NCBI RefSeq assembly: GCF_003095395.1
Contig: NZ_QEIJ01000001.1
Coordinates: forward strand, 620,001-684,000
Direction: 5' to 3'
Origin: Microbacterium sp. Gd 4-13
GTDB taxonomy: Bacteria; Actinomycetota; Actinomycetes; Actinomycetales; Microbacteriaceae
Length of the DNA stretch: 64,000 nucleotides
The stretch's first letter is position 1, and each line of letters opens with the position of its first letter. Position numbers and translations under genes: made by a program. A model generated the notes under the pieces. That model saw nothing but the letters and a program-made list of their open reading frames with translations, made no database searches and was not told the origin of the DNA. Shown in pieces: positions 36,033 through 47,000 of this stretch.

Positions 36033-38606
36033 ATGTCTTCTATGCCCTCTTCGCCCGCTGAGAGCGGTGGCCCCGACGTTCACGCGGTCCAGCGGAAGTG
36101 GCAGGAACGCTGGGCCGAGAAAGACCCGTTCCGCGCCGGCGGCGACGAAGACACCCGCCCACGCAAGTACGTGCTGGCGATGTTCCCCTACCCCTCCGGC
36201 GACCTGCACATGGGGCACGCCGAGAACTACCTCTACTCCGACATCGTCGCGAGGTTCTGGCGGCACCGCGGCTACAACGTGCTGCATCCGATCGGCTGGG
36301 ACTCCTTCGGTCTCCCGGCAGAGAACGCGGCCATCCAGCGCAAGGCCGATCCGGTGCAGTGGACATCGGCGAACATCGCTCAGCAGAAGACGAGCATGAA
36401 GGACTACGGGGTCTCCTTCGACTGGAGCCGCGTGCTCCACACGAGCGACCCCGACTACTACCGCTGGAACCAGTGGCTCTTCGAGCGCCTCTACGAGCGG
36501 GGCCTCGCCTACCGCAAGGACGGCGCCGTGAACTGGTGCCCCTTCGACCAGACCGTGCTCGCCAACGAGCAGGTCGTGGACGGTCGTTGCGAGCGGTGCG
36601 GCAACGAGGTCGTCAAGAAGAAGCTGACCCAGTGGTACCTGCGCATCACCGACTACGCCGACCGTCTGCTGGACGACCTGAACCAGCTCGAGGGTTTCTG
36701 GCCGCAGAAGGTCATCCAGATGCAGCGCAACTGGATCGGTCGTTCCGTGGGCGCCGATATCGACTTCGAGATCGAGGGACGCGCCGAGAAGGTCACCGTC
36801 TTCTCCACCCGCCCCGACACGCTGCACGGCGCGACATTCTTCGTCGTGGCACCCGATTCCGACCTCGCCGCCGAGCTCGTCCAGGGCGCGTCCGCCGAGG
36901 CGCAGGAGCGGTTCTCGACCTACCTGGCCGACGTCCGCAAGGCCACCGACATCGATCGGCAGTCGAGCGACCGTCCGAAGACCGGCGTCTTCCTCGAGCG
37001 CTGGGCGATCAACCCCGTCAACGGCGAGCGCATGCCCGTCTGGGCGGCGGATTACGTGCTGGCCGACTACGGCCACGGCGCGGTCATGGCTGTTCCCGCC
37101 CACGACCAGCGCGACCTCGACTTCGCCCGCGCGTTCGATCTGCCGGTGCGGATTGTCGTCGACACCACCGCTCCGATCACCGGCGCGATCCCCGTCATCG
37201 AGCTCGATGAGCACGGTGTGCCGATCGATCCGGGCGGGGAGAGCATCGATGACCTCGATCCGGCGCGCACGGGCGTCGCGCTCACGGGTGAGGGCCGTTT
37301 GATCAATTCGGGCCCCTTCGACGGGCTGTCCAAGCGCACGGCCATTTCTCGCGTGATCGACCAGCTTCAGAAGGACGGCCTCGGCCGCGCCGCCAAGACA
37401 TTCCGTCTGCGCGACTGGCTCATCTCGCGCCAGCGCTTCTGGGGAACGCCGATCCCCATGATCCACACCGACGACGGTCGGATCGTGCCGGTGCCCGACG
37501 ATCAGCTGCCGGTGCGTCTGCCGGCGGTCGAGGGTCTCGACCTCACCCCCAAGGGCGCGTCGCCGCTCGGCGCGGCGAAGGACTGGGTCGAGGTGGCCGA
37601 CCCCGAGACCGGCGCTCCCGCTCGGCGCGACCCCGACACGATGGATACGTTCGTCGACAGCTCGTGGTACTACATGCGGTTCCTCTCGCCCGGCGACACG
37701 ACGCAGCCGTTCTCCTCGCGTGAGGCCGACAAGTGGGGCCCGGTCGACTTCTACATCGGCGGCGTCGAGCACGCGATCCTCCACCTCCTTTACGCGCGCT
37801 TCGTCACGAAGGCGATGTTCGACATGGGCATGGTCGAGTTCACCGAACCGTTCACGCACCTGATCAACCAGGGCATGGTGATCCTCGGCGGCACGAAGAT
37901 GTCGAAGAGCAAGGGCAACCTCGTGCTCTTCCAGGAAGAGCTCGACGCGCACGGCGCCGACGCCCTTCGCGTCGCCCTCGGATTCGCCGGCCCGGTGGAA
38001 GACGACAAGGACTGGGACGACGTCTCCACGACCGGCGCGACCAAGTTCCTCGCCCGAGCGCTGCGCATCGCCCACGACGTCGACAGCGAAACCGACGTCG
38101 TGTGGGCCGAGGGCGACGCGGCTCTGCGTCGCGTCACGCACCGCCTGTGGGCTGATGCGCCCGGACTCATCGAGCAGACGAAGTTCAACGTCGTGGTCGC
38201 CCGGCTCATGGAGCTCGTGAACGCGACCCGCAAGGCGATCGACACCGGAGCCGGAGCCGGCGACCCCGCCGTCCGCGAGGCGGCCGAAGCGATCGCGATG
38301 ATCCTCGACCTTTTCGCCCCGCACACCGCGGAGGAGATGTGGGAGGTGCTCGGGTACGAGCCCTTCGTCGGTCTGGCCGTCTGGCGTCAGCCCGACCCCA
38401 CCCTCCTCGTGGAAGAATCCGTCACCGCGGTCGTGCAGGTCGACGGCAAGGTGCGCGCGACGCTGGAGGTGTCGGCGAGGATCGATGCCGCCGATCTCGA
38501 GGCCCGTGCGCGCGCCGACGAGAAGGTGCGCCGAGCACTCGGCGACCGTGAGATCGTCCGCGCGGTGGTGCGCCCGCCCAAGGTCGTCAGCTTCTCGACC
38601 AAGTAG
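36033..38606 (+). CDS. leuS: Leucyl-tRNA synthetase
   Basis: An 857-residue class I synthetase. The HIGH motif is in [19 protein letters not shown]1 editing domain residues include [17 protein letters not shown], and KMSKS is in [14 protein letters not shown] zinc-like [22 protein letters not shown] knuckle is present. I use ATG 36033 ([12 protein letters not shown]); an in-frame GTG at 35982 would add 17 residues and overlaps a TAACGT -10 candidate at 35978. Followed by a strong terminator. Confidence 0.95.
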   Translation: MSSMPSSPAESGGPDVHAVQRKWQERWAEKDPFRAGGDEDTRPRKYVLAMFPYPSGDLHMGHAENYLYSDIVARFWRHRGYNVLHPIGWDSFGLPAENAAIQRKADPVQWTSANIAQQKTSMKDYGVSFDWSRVLHTSDPDYYRWNQWLFERLYERGLAYRKDGAVNWCPFDQTVLANEQVVDGRCERCGNEVVKKKLTQWYLRITDYADRLLDDLNQLEGFWPQKVIQMQRNWIGRSVGADIDFEIEGRAEKVTVFSTRPDTLHGATFFVVAPDSDLAAELVQGASAEAQERFSTYLADVRKATDIDRQSSDRPKTGVFLERWAINPVNGERMPVWAADYVLADYGHGAVMAVPAHDQRDLDFARAFDLPVRIVVDTTAPITGAIPVIELDEHGVPIDPGGESIDDLDPARTGVALTGEGRLINSGPFDGLSKRTAISRVIDQLQKDGLGRAAKTFRLRDWLISRQRFWGTPIPMIHTDDGRIVPVPDDQLPVRLPAVEGLDLTPKGASPLGAAKDWVEVADPETGAPARRDPDTMDTFVDSSWYYMRFLSPGDTTQPFSSREADKWGPVDFYIGGVEHAILHLLYARFVTKAMFDMGMVEFTEPFTHLINQGMVILGGTKMSKSKGNLVLFQEELDAHGADALRVALGFAGPVEDDKDWDDVSTTGATKFLARALRIAHDVDSETDVVWAEGDAALRRVTHRLWADAPGLIEQTKFNVVVARLMELVNATRKAIDTGAGAGDPAVREAAEAIAMILDLFAPHTAEEMWEVLGYEPFVGLAVWRQPDPTLLVEESVTAVVQVDGKVRATLEVSARIDAADLEARARADEKVRRALGDREIVRAVVRPPKVVSFSTK

Positions 38607-38620
38607 CAACGGTCGCAACG

Positions 38621-38649
38621 GGGGAGGGGCGCAGCATCCGCCCCTCCCC
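38621..38649 (+). terminator. leuS terminator hairpin
   Basis: GGGGAGGGGCG-CAGCATC-CGCCCCTCCCC, 11 perfect pairs with a 7-nt loop, 14 nt after the leuS stop. No T-run, which is usual for high-GC actinobacteria. Confidence 0.7.
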
Positions 38650-38716
38650 AGGCCGCGTCCGTCGCGATCCTTCCACGGCAGTGAGCAGGCGCCGCCCGAC
38701 GCGCACCGAGGCCACG

Positions 38717-38722
38717 TAGCGT
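38717..38722 (+). promoter_or_regulatory. -10 box (TAGCGT) of comEA, leaderless
   Basis: TAGCGT ends 7 nt before the GTG at 38730. Confidence 0.4.
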
Positions 38723-38729
38723 CACCGGG

Positions 38730-39341
38730 GTGCCAGAAGCCCACGATCGCACCGCCTCTCGACGTCTGGGCGTGGGCGCGGTCGTCGTGCTGCTGCTCGC
38801 CGGGCTGGTGATCACGGTCGGCATCGGTATCGCTCGTGGCGCGGGCGGTGCGGGAACCACGACGGTGACCCCCTCGGCGACAGCGCCGCCGGGCGACCCG
38901 GCCGACGGAGCGGTCTACGTTCACGTCACCGGCGCGGTCGCGGCACCCGGGCTCTATCGTCTGACGGTCGGGGCTCGCGTCGTCGATGCGGTCGGGTCGG
39001 CGGGCGGGTTCGCCGAAGATGCCGACCGGGGGTCGGTCAACCTGGCGCGCCCGGTGACCGACGGCGAGCAGCTCGTCGTGCCCGTGATCGGAGCGATCAC
39101 CGACGAGCCGGCGCAGGGGCAGCCGGATGCTGCGCTCGGCGCCGTCGGCGGACTCATCGACCTGAACAGCGCCGACCCCTCGGTGCTCGATACGCTGCCG
39201 CGGATCGGCCCGGCGCTGGCGGAGCGGATCGTCGCGTGGCGCGACGACAACGGGCGGTTCACAAGCGTCGACGATCTGCTCAGCATCCCCGGGATCGGCG
39301 AGAAGATCGTCGACGGCCTGCGCGCTCTCGTGAGGGTATGA
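38730..39341 (+). CDS. comEA: ComEA-like DNA-binding protein
   Basis: 203 residues: one N-terminal transmembrane helix (LGVGAVVVLLLAGLVITVGIG), a SLBB-like domain (VYVHVTGAVAAPGLYRLTVG) and a C-terminal pair of helix-hairpin-helix motifs (IDLNSADPSVLDTLPRIGPALAERI, LSIPGIGEKIVDGL). In competent bacteria it receives double-stranded DNA at the outer face of the membrane. It overlaps comEC (ATGA), the channel protein. Confidence 0.93.
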   Translation: MPEAHDRTASRRLGVGAVVVLLLAGLVITVGIGIARGAGGAGTTTVTPSATAPPGDPADGAVYVHVTGAVAAPGLYRLTVGARVVDAVGSAGGFAEDADRGSVNLARPVTDGEQLVVPVIGAITDEPAQGQPDAALGAVGGLIDLNSADPSVLDTLPRIGPALAERIVAWRDDNGRFTSVDDLLSIPGIGEKIVDGLRALVRV

Positions 39342-41671
39342 GCGCCGCGCGTCGACGCCGGCGCGCAGCGCGGCTCGTTCCAGCGGCCGTAACGGCGTGG
39401 GCGGCGGCCGCCCTCGCAGTCTGCGTCCCCGAGACGGCGGTGTGGGCATCGGCGGCGCTCTGGGTGACCGCGGTCGTGGGCTGCGCCCTGCTCTGGCGGC
39501 ATCCGACGCCGGTGCGCGCGGTGATCGTGGTGGCCGCGGTCGGCGCCGCCGTGGCGGTGTCGCACGTGGCGCTCGCGCAGCCCGGCCGCACGAGCGTCGA
39601 GCACCTGGCCACGGGCGGTGCCCGCGCGCTCGTCGTCGAGGCGACGGTCTCAGGCAAGCTCGACCCGAACAGCTCCGGCGACATCTGGTTCGACGCCCTC
39701 GCCGACCGCATCACGGCCGGTGATCGTGCCGTCACCGGCGGGGCGCTGCCGCTGCGCGTCGGGGTCGCGGCAGACGCCGTCGCGTCGCTCGACCGCGTCG
39801 ACATCGGCAGCGAGGTCACCGTGCGCGCAACCTCCATCCCGTTGGGCGTCGGCGATCGGGCCGTGCTCGTTCTCCGCGCACAGGAGGTGATCGTGCGCGC
39901 GGAGCGGCCGAACGCGGTGCTCGCCGCCGCATCCGATCTGCGTCGCGGTCTCGTCGAGTCGGCCGGAGGGCTTCCCGGCCCTGGTGCGGCACTCGTGCCC
40001 GGCCTTGCCGTGGGCGAGACGCGTGCGGTCTCGGCCTCGCTGGACGAGAGCATGAAGGCGTCGTCGCTGTCGCACCTCACGGCCGTGTCGGGTGCGAACT
40101 GCGCCCTCGTGGTGGGGGTGGCGTACGGCACCGCAGCCCTCGTCGGCGCGCGACGGGGCACGCGGATCGCCGCCGGACTCGTCACGCTCGGGGGGTTCAT
40201 CGTGCTCGTCACCCCCGAACCCAGCGTGGTGCGCGCCGGTGCGATGGCCGCCATCGCGATGTTCGCTCTCGCGCTCGGGCGCGCGGGTGCGGGGCTGAGC
40301 GTGCTGTGCCTCGCCGTCGTGTTGCTGCTCGCCGTCGACCCCTGGCTCGCCATGTCGCTGGGATTCGCGCTCTCGACGGTGGCGACAGCATCCCTTCTGG
40401 TGCTCGCTCGTCCGCTGGCCGACGGGCTCTGCCGCTGGATGCCGCGACCGCTCGCCCTCGCTCTGTCGATACCGTTCGCGGCACAGCTCGCCTGCGGGCC
40501 TCTGTTGGTGCTCGTCGACCCTCGCGTGCCGGTGCTCGGGGTCGCGGCCAACCTCCTCGCGGCGCCGGCCGCCCCTGTCGCCACCCTCGCGGGGCTCGCG
40601 GCGTGCCTTGCGGCTCCGTTCCCCTGGGTGCAGGACGGACTCACGGCGATCGCGTGGCTCCCGGCGAGCTGGATCGCCGGGATCGCCCAGGTGGTCGGAG
40701 CACTGCCCGGGCAGCAGCTGCCGTGGTGGAGCGAACTGGGCGGACTCGCCGCCCTCTCAGCCGTGTCGGTGTGCGTCGCCGTGGTCGTGCTCGCTCCGCC
40801 CGGAACGAATCGGCGGATGCTGCGTGGCGTCGCGCTCGTGGTGGTCTGTACGGTCGTCGGGCTCGGTGGCGGACAAACGGCCCTTCGCACGGTGGCCGGC
40901 CCGTGGACGGTACCCGGCAACTGGGCGATCGCCGCGTGCGACGTCGGTCAGGGCGATGCCGTGCTGCTGAGATCGGAGGGTGCCATCGCACTCATCGACA
41001 CCGGGCCCGACCCCGCAGCGCTGGACACGTGTCTCTCGCGCTTCGGGATCTCTCGGCTCGACCTGCTCGTGCTCACCCACTTCGACGCCGATCACCGGGG
41101 CGGTGTCGAGGCAGTGCGTGCTCGCGTCGACCTGGTCGTGCACGGGCCTTCCGACGGCGGCGCCGCCGATCGAGTGCTCGCTGGGCTTCGGCAGGGCGGA
41201 TCCCGCACGGAGCTCGCCCACCCGGGTATGCAGGGGATCCTGGGCGGTGCGCGGTGGCGGGTGCTGTGGCCATCCGCGGCGGTCGCCGCCGGGAACGACG
41301 CGAGCGTCGTGCTCGACGTGCGCGGCGGGGGCATCCCCGACACCCTGCTCCTGGGCGACCTGTCTGCCGAGGCGCAGCAGGCGATGCAGCGGAACGAGCC
41401 GGTGGGGGAGTTCGATGTGGTGAAGGTCGCGCACCACGGCAGCGCCGACCAGGACGCACGGCTCTACGGCGCCGCGTCGCCGACGCTCGCGCTGGTCACG
41501 GTCGGTGCGGACAACGACTACGGCCACCCTCGAGAGTCGATCCTGTCGACGTTGGCGTCGGTGGGGGCGACCGTCGCCCGCACCGATCAGGAGGGCATCG
41601 TCGCGGCGTGGAAAGGCAACGACGGCGTGCTCGCTCTCTGGAGGGAACGCGACGTCGCGGGGGCTCGTTAG
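39338..41671 (+). CDS. comEC: ComEC/Rec2 DNA-uptake channel
   Basis: 777 residues. N-terminal membrane segments and a soluble OB-like insert precede the multi-pass Competence domain (about 215-480, SHLTAVSGANCALVVGVAYG). The C-terminal metallo-beta-lactamase-like domain (about 530-770) keeps VGQGDAVLLRS, LTHFDADHRGG, KVAHHGSADQD and HPRESIL, so the putative nuclease site looks intact. ComEC conducts single-stranded DNA across the membrane. ATG at 39338 overlaps the comEA stop; the longer frame is inside comEA. Confidence 0.93.
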   Translation: MSAARRRRRAARLVPAAVTAWAAAALAVCVPETAVWASAALWVTAVVGCALLWRHPTPVRAVIVVAAVGAAVAVSHVALAQPGRTSVEHLATGGARALVVEATVSGKLDPNSSGDIWFDALADRITAGDRAVTGGALPLRVGVAADAVASLDRVDIGSEVTVRATSIPLGVGDRAVLVLRAQEVIVRAERPNAVLAAASDLRRGLVESAGGLPGPGAALVPGLAVGETRAVSASLDESMKASSLSHLTAVSGANCALVVGVAYGTAALVGARRGTRIAAGLVTLGGFIVLVTPEPSVVRAGAMAAIAMFALALGRAGAGLSVLCLAVVLLLAVDPWLAMSLGFALSTVATASLLVLARPLADGLCRWMPRPLALALSIPFAAQLACGPLLVLVDPRVPVLGVAANLLAAPAAPVATLAGLAACLAAPFPWVQDGLTAIAWLPASWIAGIAQVVGALPGQQLPWWSELGGLAALSAVSVCVAVVVLAPPGTNRRMLRGVALVVVCTVVGLGGGQTALRTVAGPWTVPGNWAIAACDVGQGDAVLLRSEGAIALIDTGPDPAALDTCLSRFGISRLDLLVLTHFDADHRGGVEAVRARVDLVVHGPSDGGAADRVLAGLRQGGSRTELAHPGMQGILGGARWRVLWPSAAVAAGNDASVVLDVRGGGIPDTLLLGDLSAEAQQAMQRNEPVGEFDVVKVAHHGSADQDARLYGAASPTLALVTVGADNDYGHPRESILSTLASVGATVARTDQEGIVAAWKGNDGVLALWRERDVAGAR

Positions 41672-41674
41672 GCT
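41669..41674 (+). promoter_or_regulatory. -10 box (TAGGCT) of holA, leaderless
   Basis: TAGGCT overlaps the comEC stop codon and ends 7 nt before ATG 41682. Confidence 0.45.
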
Positions 41675-41681
41675 GGTGGGT

Positions 41682-42719
41682 ATGGCCGCCGCTCCCCGTC
41701 GATCCGCTCCGGCGAAGGCCAAGTCGGCGATCCCGCAGGTCTCGTGGCGCGAGCCGCGACCGGCGCCGGTGGTGCTGGTCTCCGGACCCGAAGAAGTGTG
41801 CGCCGAGCGTGCCATCGCGGGCATCCGCGACTACCTGCGCGCCGAGGATCCGAGCCTCGAGGTGACAGACGTCCGTGCCGACGACTACGCCGCGGGCACC
41901 CTGCTCGGCGTCAGTTCTCCCTCTCTCTTCGGCGAACCGCGTCTGGTGCGCATCGGCGGCGTCGAGAAAGCATCCGACACTTTCTTGCTCGAGGCGCTCG
42001 CCTACCTCGAGCACCCGCAGGAGGGCGCGACGATCGTGCTGCGGCACAACGCAGCGAGCGTGCGCGGAAAGAAGCTGCTCGATGCGGTGCGCGCGGGGCA
42101 GGGGAGCGGCATCGAGATTCCGTGCCTGGCGATCAAGCGCGACAGCGACAAGTACGACTTCGCCGCGGGCGAGTTCTCGGCCGCTCGCAAACGCATCGCG
42201 CCCACCGCGCTCCGCGCGCTCGTCTCGGCTTTCTCCGATGACGTCACCGAGCTCGCGGCCGCGTGCCAGCAGCTCATCTCCGACGTCGCTGGCGACATCG
42301 ACGACCGGATCGTCGAGCGCTACTACGGCGGTCGGGTCGAGACGTCGGCGTTCACCGTCGCCGACACCGCGATCGCCGGCCGGTACGGAGATGCCCTCAT
42401 CGCCCTCCGCCAGGCGCTCGCCTCGGGCGCCGACCCGGTGCCGCTTGTGGCTGCCGTGGCGATGAAGGTGCGAACGATGGCGCGGGTTGCGGGCAGTCGC
42501 GAATCGTCGGGGGCTCTGGCTGCCCGGCTGGGTATGAAGGACTGGCAGGTCGACCGAGCCCGGCGCGACCTCGTCGGTTGGTCGCAGACGACGCTGGGGA
42601 TGGCCATCCATGCGGTGGCCCGGGCCGACTCCGAAGTGAAGGGCGCGTCACGCGACCCCGTGTTCGCGCTCGAGCGCATGATCACCGTGATCGCGACGCG
42701 CACGCCCTTCGGCGACTGA
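41682..42719 (+). CDS. holA: DNA polymerase III subunit delta
   Basis: A 345-residue clamp-loader subunit. After a basic N-terminus it shows VVLVSGPEEVCAERAIAGI, LFGEPRLVRIGGVEKASD, an AAA-like fold without a P-loop and the C-terminal collar helices (FALERMITVIATRTP). Order comEC-holA-rpsT is conserved. It begins 10 nt after comEC; a TAGGCT box suggests it can also be transcribed alone. Confidence 0.93.
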   Translation: MAAAPRRSAPAKAKSAIPQVSWREPRPAPVVLVSGPEEVCAERAIAGIRDYLRAEDPSLEVTDVRADDYAAGTLLGVSSPSLFGEPRLVRIGGVEKASDTFLLEALAYLEHPQEGATIVLRHNAASVRGKKLLDAVRAGQGSGIEIPCLAIKRDSDKYDFAAGEFSAARKRIAPTALRALVSAFSDDVTELAAACQQLISDVAGDIDDRIVERYYGGRVETSAFTVADTAIAGRYGDALIALRQALASGADPVPLVAAVAMKVRTMARVAGSRESSGALAARLGMKDWQVDRARRDLVGWSQTTLGMAIHAVARADSEVKGASRDPVFALERMITVIATRTPFGD

Positions 42720-42810
42720 GCGGCGTCCACCCGCCGAGACGCCGCGATTCGCTGAGGCACACCGCCACGCCTCGTGTGTCGGCCATTCCGCGGGTTCGCA
42801 GCGGAAGCGA

Positions 42811-42842
42811 GAAAGCCCGCCCCGCGAACGGGACGGGCTTTT
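42811..42842. terminator. Bidirectional terminator between holA and rpsT
   Basis: AAAGCCCGCCCCG-CGAA-CGGGACGGGCTTT: 13 positions with one mismatch, A/T-flanked on both strands. It serves holA (forward) and rpsT (reverse, stop 13 nt away). Confidence 0.8.
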
Positions 42843-42855
42843 CACGAGGTGCGGC

Positions 42856-43116
42856 TCAGAGAGCGGCGACCTGCTTGGCGATGGCCGACTTGCGGTTCGC
42901 CGCCTGGTTCTGGTGGATGACGCCCTTGCTCACGGCCTTGTCGAGCTTCTTGGTCGCCGTGATGAGGGCCTTCTCGGCCGTGGCCTTGTCGCCTGCGGCG
43001 ATGGCTTCACGGGTGCGACGGATCTCGGTACGCAGGCCGCTCTTGACAGCCTTGTTGCGCTCGTTAGCCTTCGCGTTGGTCTTGTTGCGCTTGATCTGCG
43101 ACTTGATATTCGCCAC
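42856..43116 (-). CDS. rpsT: 30S ribosomal protein S20
   Basis: An 86-residue small-subunit protein, all-helical and basic: [26 protein letters not shown] at the start and [22 protein letters not shown] at the end. Antisense to its neighbours, as usual in this cluster. Confidence 0.97.
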   Translation of the reverse strand: MANIKSQIKRNKTNAKANERNKAVKSGLRTEIRRTREAIAAGDKATAEKALITATKKLDKAVSKGVIHQNQAANRKSAIAKQVAAL

Positions 43117-43230
43117 GTTCGACGGTCTTTCGTTCGGAGGATTCGGTCAATTGCCGGTTGACAGAAGAGGGCTGTCGCACGGCGGTCGTGAGGGTGGGAA
43201 AACCCACACGCAAGCCAAACACCGAGTCTA

Positions 43231-43950
43231 TCAGGTCTGCTCCACCGTCGTTATCGCGAGGTTGAGCACGGCGTTGAACACATCGGGGCGCATCGAGGTG
43301 ACGAGATGGGTGGTCTTCGGCACGATGATCAGCTCGGCCTCGGGAACGGTCCTCGTGAACAGCGCTTCGTTGATGCGTAGCTGATCGTATTGCCCGTTCA
43401 CGAACCAGAGAGGCACACGGATGCTGCGCAGCGCTCGCATGAGATCGAGCACCGAGAGGCTCGCCAGCGCGGTGTGCTGCGTGTCGAACGCGTACCCGCC
43501 CGCGCCGAAGTCCTCGCGGGTCTCTTCCGGCAGCGTGCGGGCGAGCACGTAGTCGGTGATGGCGGCGCCCCGATCGGGAAGCGAGTCGAATCCTCGGAGG
43601 AAGAGGCGGTATGCCCGCAGGGCTGCTCCCCGCGGGATAGCGGTGCAGCCCGCGCCGATGACCGCCGCCAGCGGAGGGGGCGCGTCCGATCCCGCATACT
43701 CGAGCGCGAGCAGGCCTCCCATGGAATGACCGACCAGCAGCACGGGGCCCCGGGCGGCCGCATCCCTGACGGCCCGGTCGATGGTGGCGAAGGCCCCTTC
43801 GATGGTGAAGTCCTCCGCCATCCGGGTTCCGTGTCCGGGCAGATCGACCGCTGTCGCCGTGATTCCTCGCGCTGCGAGGTACTCGAGCTGAGGCCGCCAC
43901 ATGCTGGCGGACGTGCGAATGCCGTGGACGAACACCACCGCGACCGACAT
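43231..43950 (-). CDS. Alpha/beta hydrolase
   Basis: A 239-residue serine hydrolase. The oxyanion HG is in VVFVHGIRTSASMW, the nucleophile Ser in LLVGHSMGGLLA, and the catalytic His is likely in PKTTHLVTSMRP. Substrate unknown (esterase- or lipase-like). ATG 43950 is 6 nt after a TATGTT box; GGAG also lies in that gap. Confidence 0.9.
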   Translation of the reverse strand: MSVAVVFVHGIRTSASMWRPQLEYLAARGITATAVDLPGHGTRMAEDFTIEGAFATIDRAVRDAAARGPVLLVGHSMGGLLALEYAGSDAPPPLAAVIGAGCTAIPRGAALRAYRLFLRGFDSLPDRGAAITDYVLARTLPEETREDFGAGGYAFDTQHTALASLSVLDLMRALRSIRVPLWFVNGQYDQLRINEALFTRTVPEAELIIVPKTTHLVTSMRPDVFNAVLNLAITTVEQT

Positions 43951-43956
43951 GTCTCC

Positions 43957-43962
43957 AACATA
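43957..43962 (-). promoter_or_regulatory. -10 box (TATGTT) of the alpha/beta hydrolase gene, leaderless
   Basis: Reverse-strand TATGTT ends 6 nt before ATG 43950. Confidence 0.45.
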
Positions 43963-44014
43963 CGACGCGCCCCCTGCCCGGCCGAAGCCGAACAGGGGGC
44001 GCGTTCGTCTGCGA

Positions 44015-47000
44015 CTAGCGCGTCACGGGCGACCGACGCCGGAGGGCGTAGGTCAGACCGCCCGCCACGAGCAGGAAGCCCGCAGCGAAGGCGATTCCGA
44101 GCGGCAGCTCCGACCCGGTGACGGCGAGCTGGCCGCCGGCGAGAACGGTGACACCGACCCGGATCGGGCTCTCACCCGCGGTCGTGATCACGAGCTCGTG
44201 CGCGCCGAGAGCGAAGTCCGACGGGATCGCGACAGCGAACGATGTGCGTCCCGACGCGTCGGCGACGGGGATTCCCGTCACCACGAGCGGTTCGCTGAAC
44301 AGCGTGGCGCCGATCAGCTGGCCCGGCTTCAGGCCCGTCACGGTGACGTTGAGCACGCCGCCCTGCTCGACGCGGTCGTTGAGCGTCACGCTGGCCCAGC
44401 TGCCGTTCGGCGCCTCGGTGACGGGCTCACCCGTGCCGGGGTTCTCGGTGCCCGGCTCACCCGTGCCGGGGTTCTCGGTGCCCGGCTCACCCGTGCCGGG
44501 GTTCTCGGTGCCCGGCTCATCGGTCGTCACGATCGCGCGACCCAGGGGCGCCGGGTCGACGACGTCGAAGGCCTCGAAGTACGCCAGCGTGGCGTCGAGA
44601 TCGACCTGACCGGTATCGGTGCGGTCGGTGCCGAGGGCGAACGTCTTGAACCCGTCGCCGCCGTTCGCCAGGAACGAGTTGGTGACGACCGTGAAGGTGT
44701 CGCTCGGGGCGATCCGGTCACCCTGGTACGACATCGACACGACACGCCCGCTGCGCGGATCGGCGTCTTGCACATACTCGTAGGTGAAACCCTCCGAGAC
44801 ACCGAGGTGCAGCTTGGGTCGGTCGCCCGTCGCTTTCCACTGCTGCTCGAGGATCTCTTCGATCTGCGCACCGGTGAGGGTGACAGTCACAAGGGTGTTA
44901 GCGAAAGGCTGCACGAGTGCCGCCTCCTTGTAGGTCACGACGCCGTCCGCGCCGTAGAGCAGGTCGGCGCGGAGCCCACCCGGGTTCATCAACGCGATCT
45001 GCGCCTTCTTGCCCGCGAATGCCGGGTTCTCGCTCGTCGCCCACAGGTAGACGTCGGAGACCCAGTTGCCCATCGACGATTCGACGCCGCGGTTGCCGCC
45101 CGGGGGAGTGCCCCCGCGGAGGATGTCCGCGCTGATCTCGCCGACCGGCTCGGCGCCGATGATGTCGGCGTCGGCCACGTAGTCCGCGACCATTGCTTCG
45201 ATCTCGGTGTTCGCGGGGTAGGCGCCAGCGGCGGGGGTTCCGGTCACGAGCGGGAACGTGCTGCCGCCGATCGAGATGAGCTCGTCCGAGGCGGTGTCGT
45301 ACGAGATCTCGAGCTTGCCGAGCGCCTTGCCGTACTCCGACGCCTGGATCACCGGGCGGGTCTGACCGTCGGTGCCCGCCACCGGAACGTCGCACGCGTA
45401 CGTCTGATGCGTGTGGGCCGAGACGATCGCGTCGATCTGCGCCGACGCACCCGTTGCGAGCGCACCGAAGCCGGCCTGATCCGAGGCGAGGTCGGCACAG
45501 TCGTTCGAGGTCGCGGCCCCCGAGTGCGTGAGCAGGATGATGACGTCGGCCTCGTCGGCGATCTCGGCGGCGACGCGGTTGGCCGCCTCGAGCTGGTCGC
45601 CGAAGCGGATGTCGGCGATGCCCGCAGGATCGACCATCGTGGCGGTGTCTTCGGTGACGGTACCGATGAAGGCCACCTTCACGCCGTCGACGTCCTTAAT
45701 CGCATACTCCGGGAGCACCGTCTCACCCGTCACACGGTCGTAGACGTTGGCTCCGAGTCCGTAGGCTCCGCCCAGCTCGCGCTGCGCGTCGGTGACAACG
45801 TCGGTGTCGGTGTTGCCCCCGAACCGCGGGATCACCCGGTTCACCAGGTCGTCGAAGCCACGGTCGAATTCGTGGTTGCCCACGGCACTCACATCCAGGC
45901 CAGACGCCACGAGCGTGTCGATGGTCGGGTTGTCCTGCTGGATCAGAGACGTGAACGTCGACGCGCCGATGTTGTCTCCCGCCGAGACGAACAGCGTGTT
46001 CGGGTTCTCGTCGCGGTAGGCGTCGACGGCGCCGGCGATGACCGCCGCACCCGCCACGCCGTTGGCGTTGTCGGCTTCCAGACGACCGTGGAAGTCGTTG
46101 ATCGTCAGAATGTCGATCTCGGTCGGGGCCGTTGCGTCAGCCGAGAGGCCGACCTTCACCGGGTCGTGGTCCGACGAGCGGTAGGGCGTCGCGTCTTCCC
46201 AGAAGTTCGTGCCGTGGTAGCCGTAGCGGCTGTACTCGAGCGCGATCGACTCTCCGGAGTTGATGTTCCAGATGTCGGCCCCCGTGGCGCGCTCGAGAGC
46301 GGCCTCGTTGAGCAGCACGTGATCCAGCGAACCGGTCAGGCCCGAGAACGAGTAGCTCGACGAGCCGACCTCGAACTCCGACTCGGCGTTGACGTAGCCG
46401 GCGCCGTAGAGCACCTGCATGGGGTCTTCCTGCGTGTAGGAGTTGAAGTCGCCGACGAGGAACACGGCGTCTTCAACAGTCGTGACGTCGTCGACCCATG
46501 CGGTCAGCGCTGTCGCCTGACGAACGCGCGAGTTGTTGGACGCGCCCTGCCCGTCATTCTGATCGGCGTCGACGCCTTCGCCGGAGCCCTTCGACTTGAA
46601 GTGGTTCACGGCGAGGAAGAACTTCTCCCCGCCGCCTGCGGGAACGAAGAACTGTCCGATCGGCTCGCGCGCATTGGCGAAGGGCTGACCGTTGCCGCTC
46701 TGGGTGGCCAGCGCCACCGAGGCGCCCTCGGGCTGCACGAGCGCCGTCTGGTAGATGATCGCGTTCGTGATGACGTCGCGGTCGACGTCGGCGAGCGAGT
46801 CGGCGGTCGGGATGAACGCCCACTTGCCCGGGGTCGACGCCGCGTTCAGCGCGGCGACGAGCGACCCGACGGCCTCGTCCTTCGTCTCGCCGAGCGCTTC
46901 GGAGTTCTCGATCTCCATGAGACCGACGACGGAGGCGTCGAGGTCTTCGATGGCGGTCACGATCTTCGACTGCTGGCGGGCGAAGTCCGCCGCATCCCAC

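Noticed and set aside
35289..39449. 1386-codon reverse ORF opposite pabB, leuS and comEA
   Set aside because: It is the antisense shadow of three recognised genes; long antisense frames are expected at this GC content.
44431..44520. Regular 30-bp repeats as a possible CRISPR array
   Set aside because: The units are directly adjacent with no spacers and are in frame inside the surface-nuclease gene, encoding PGTENPGTGE.
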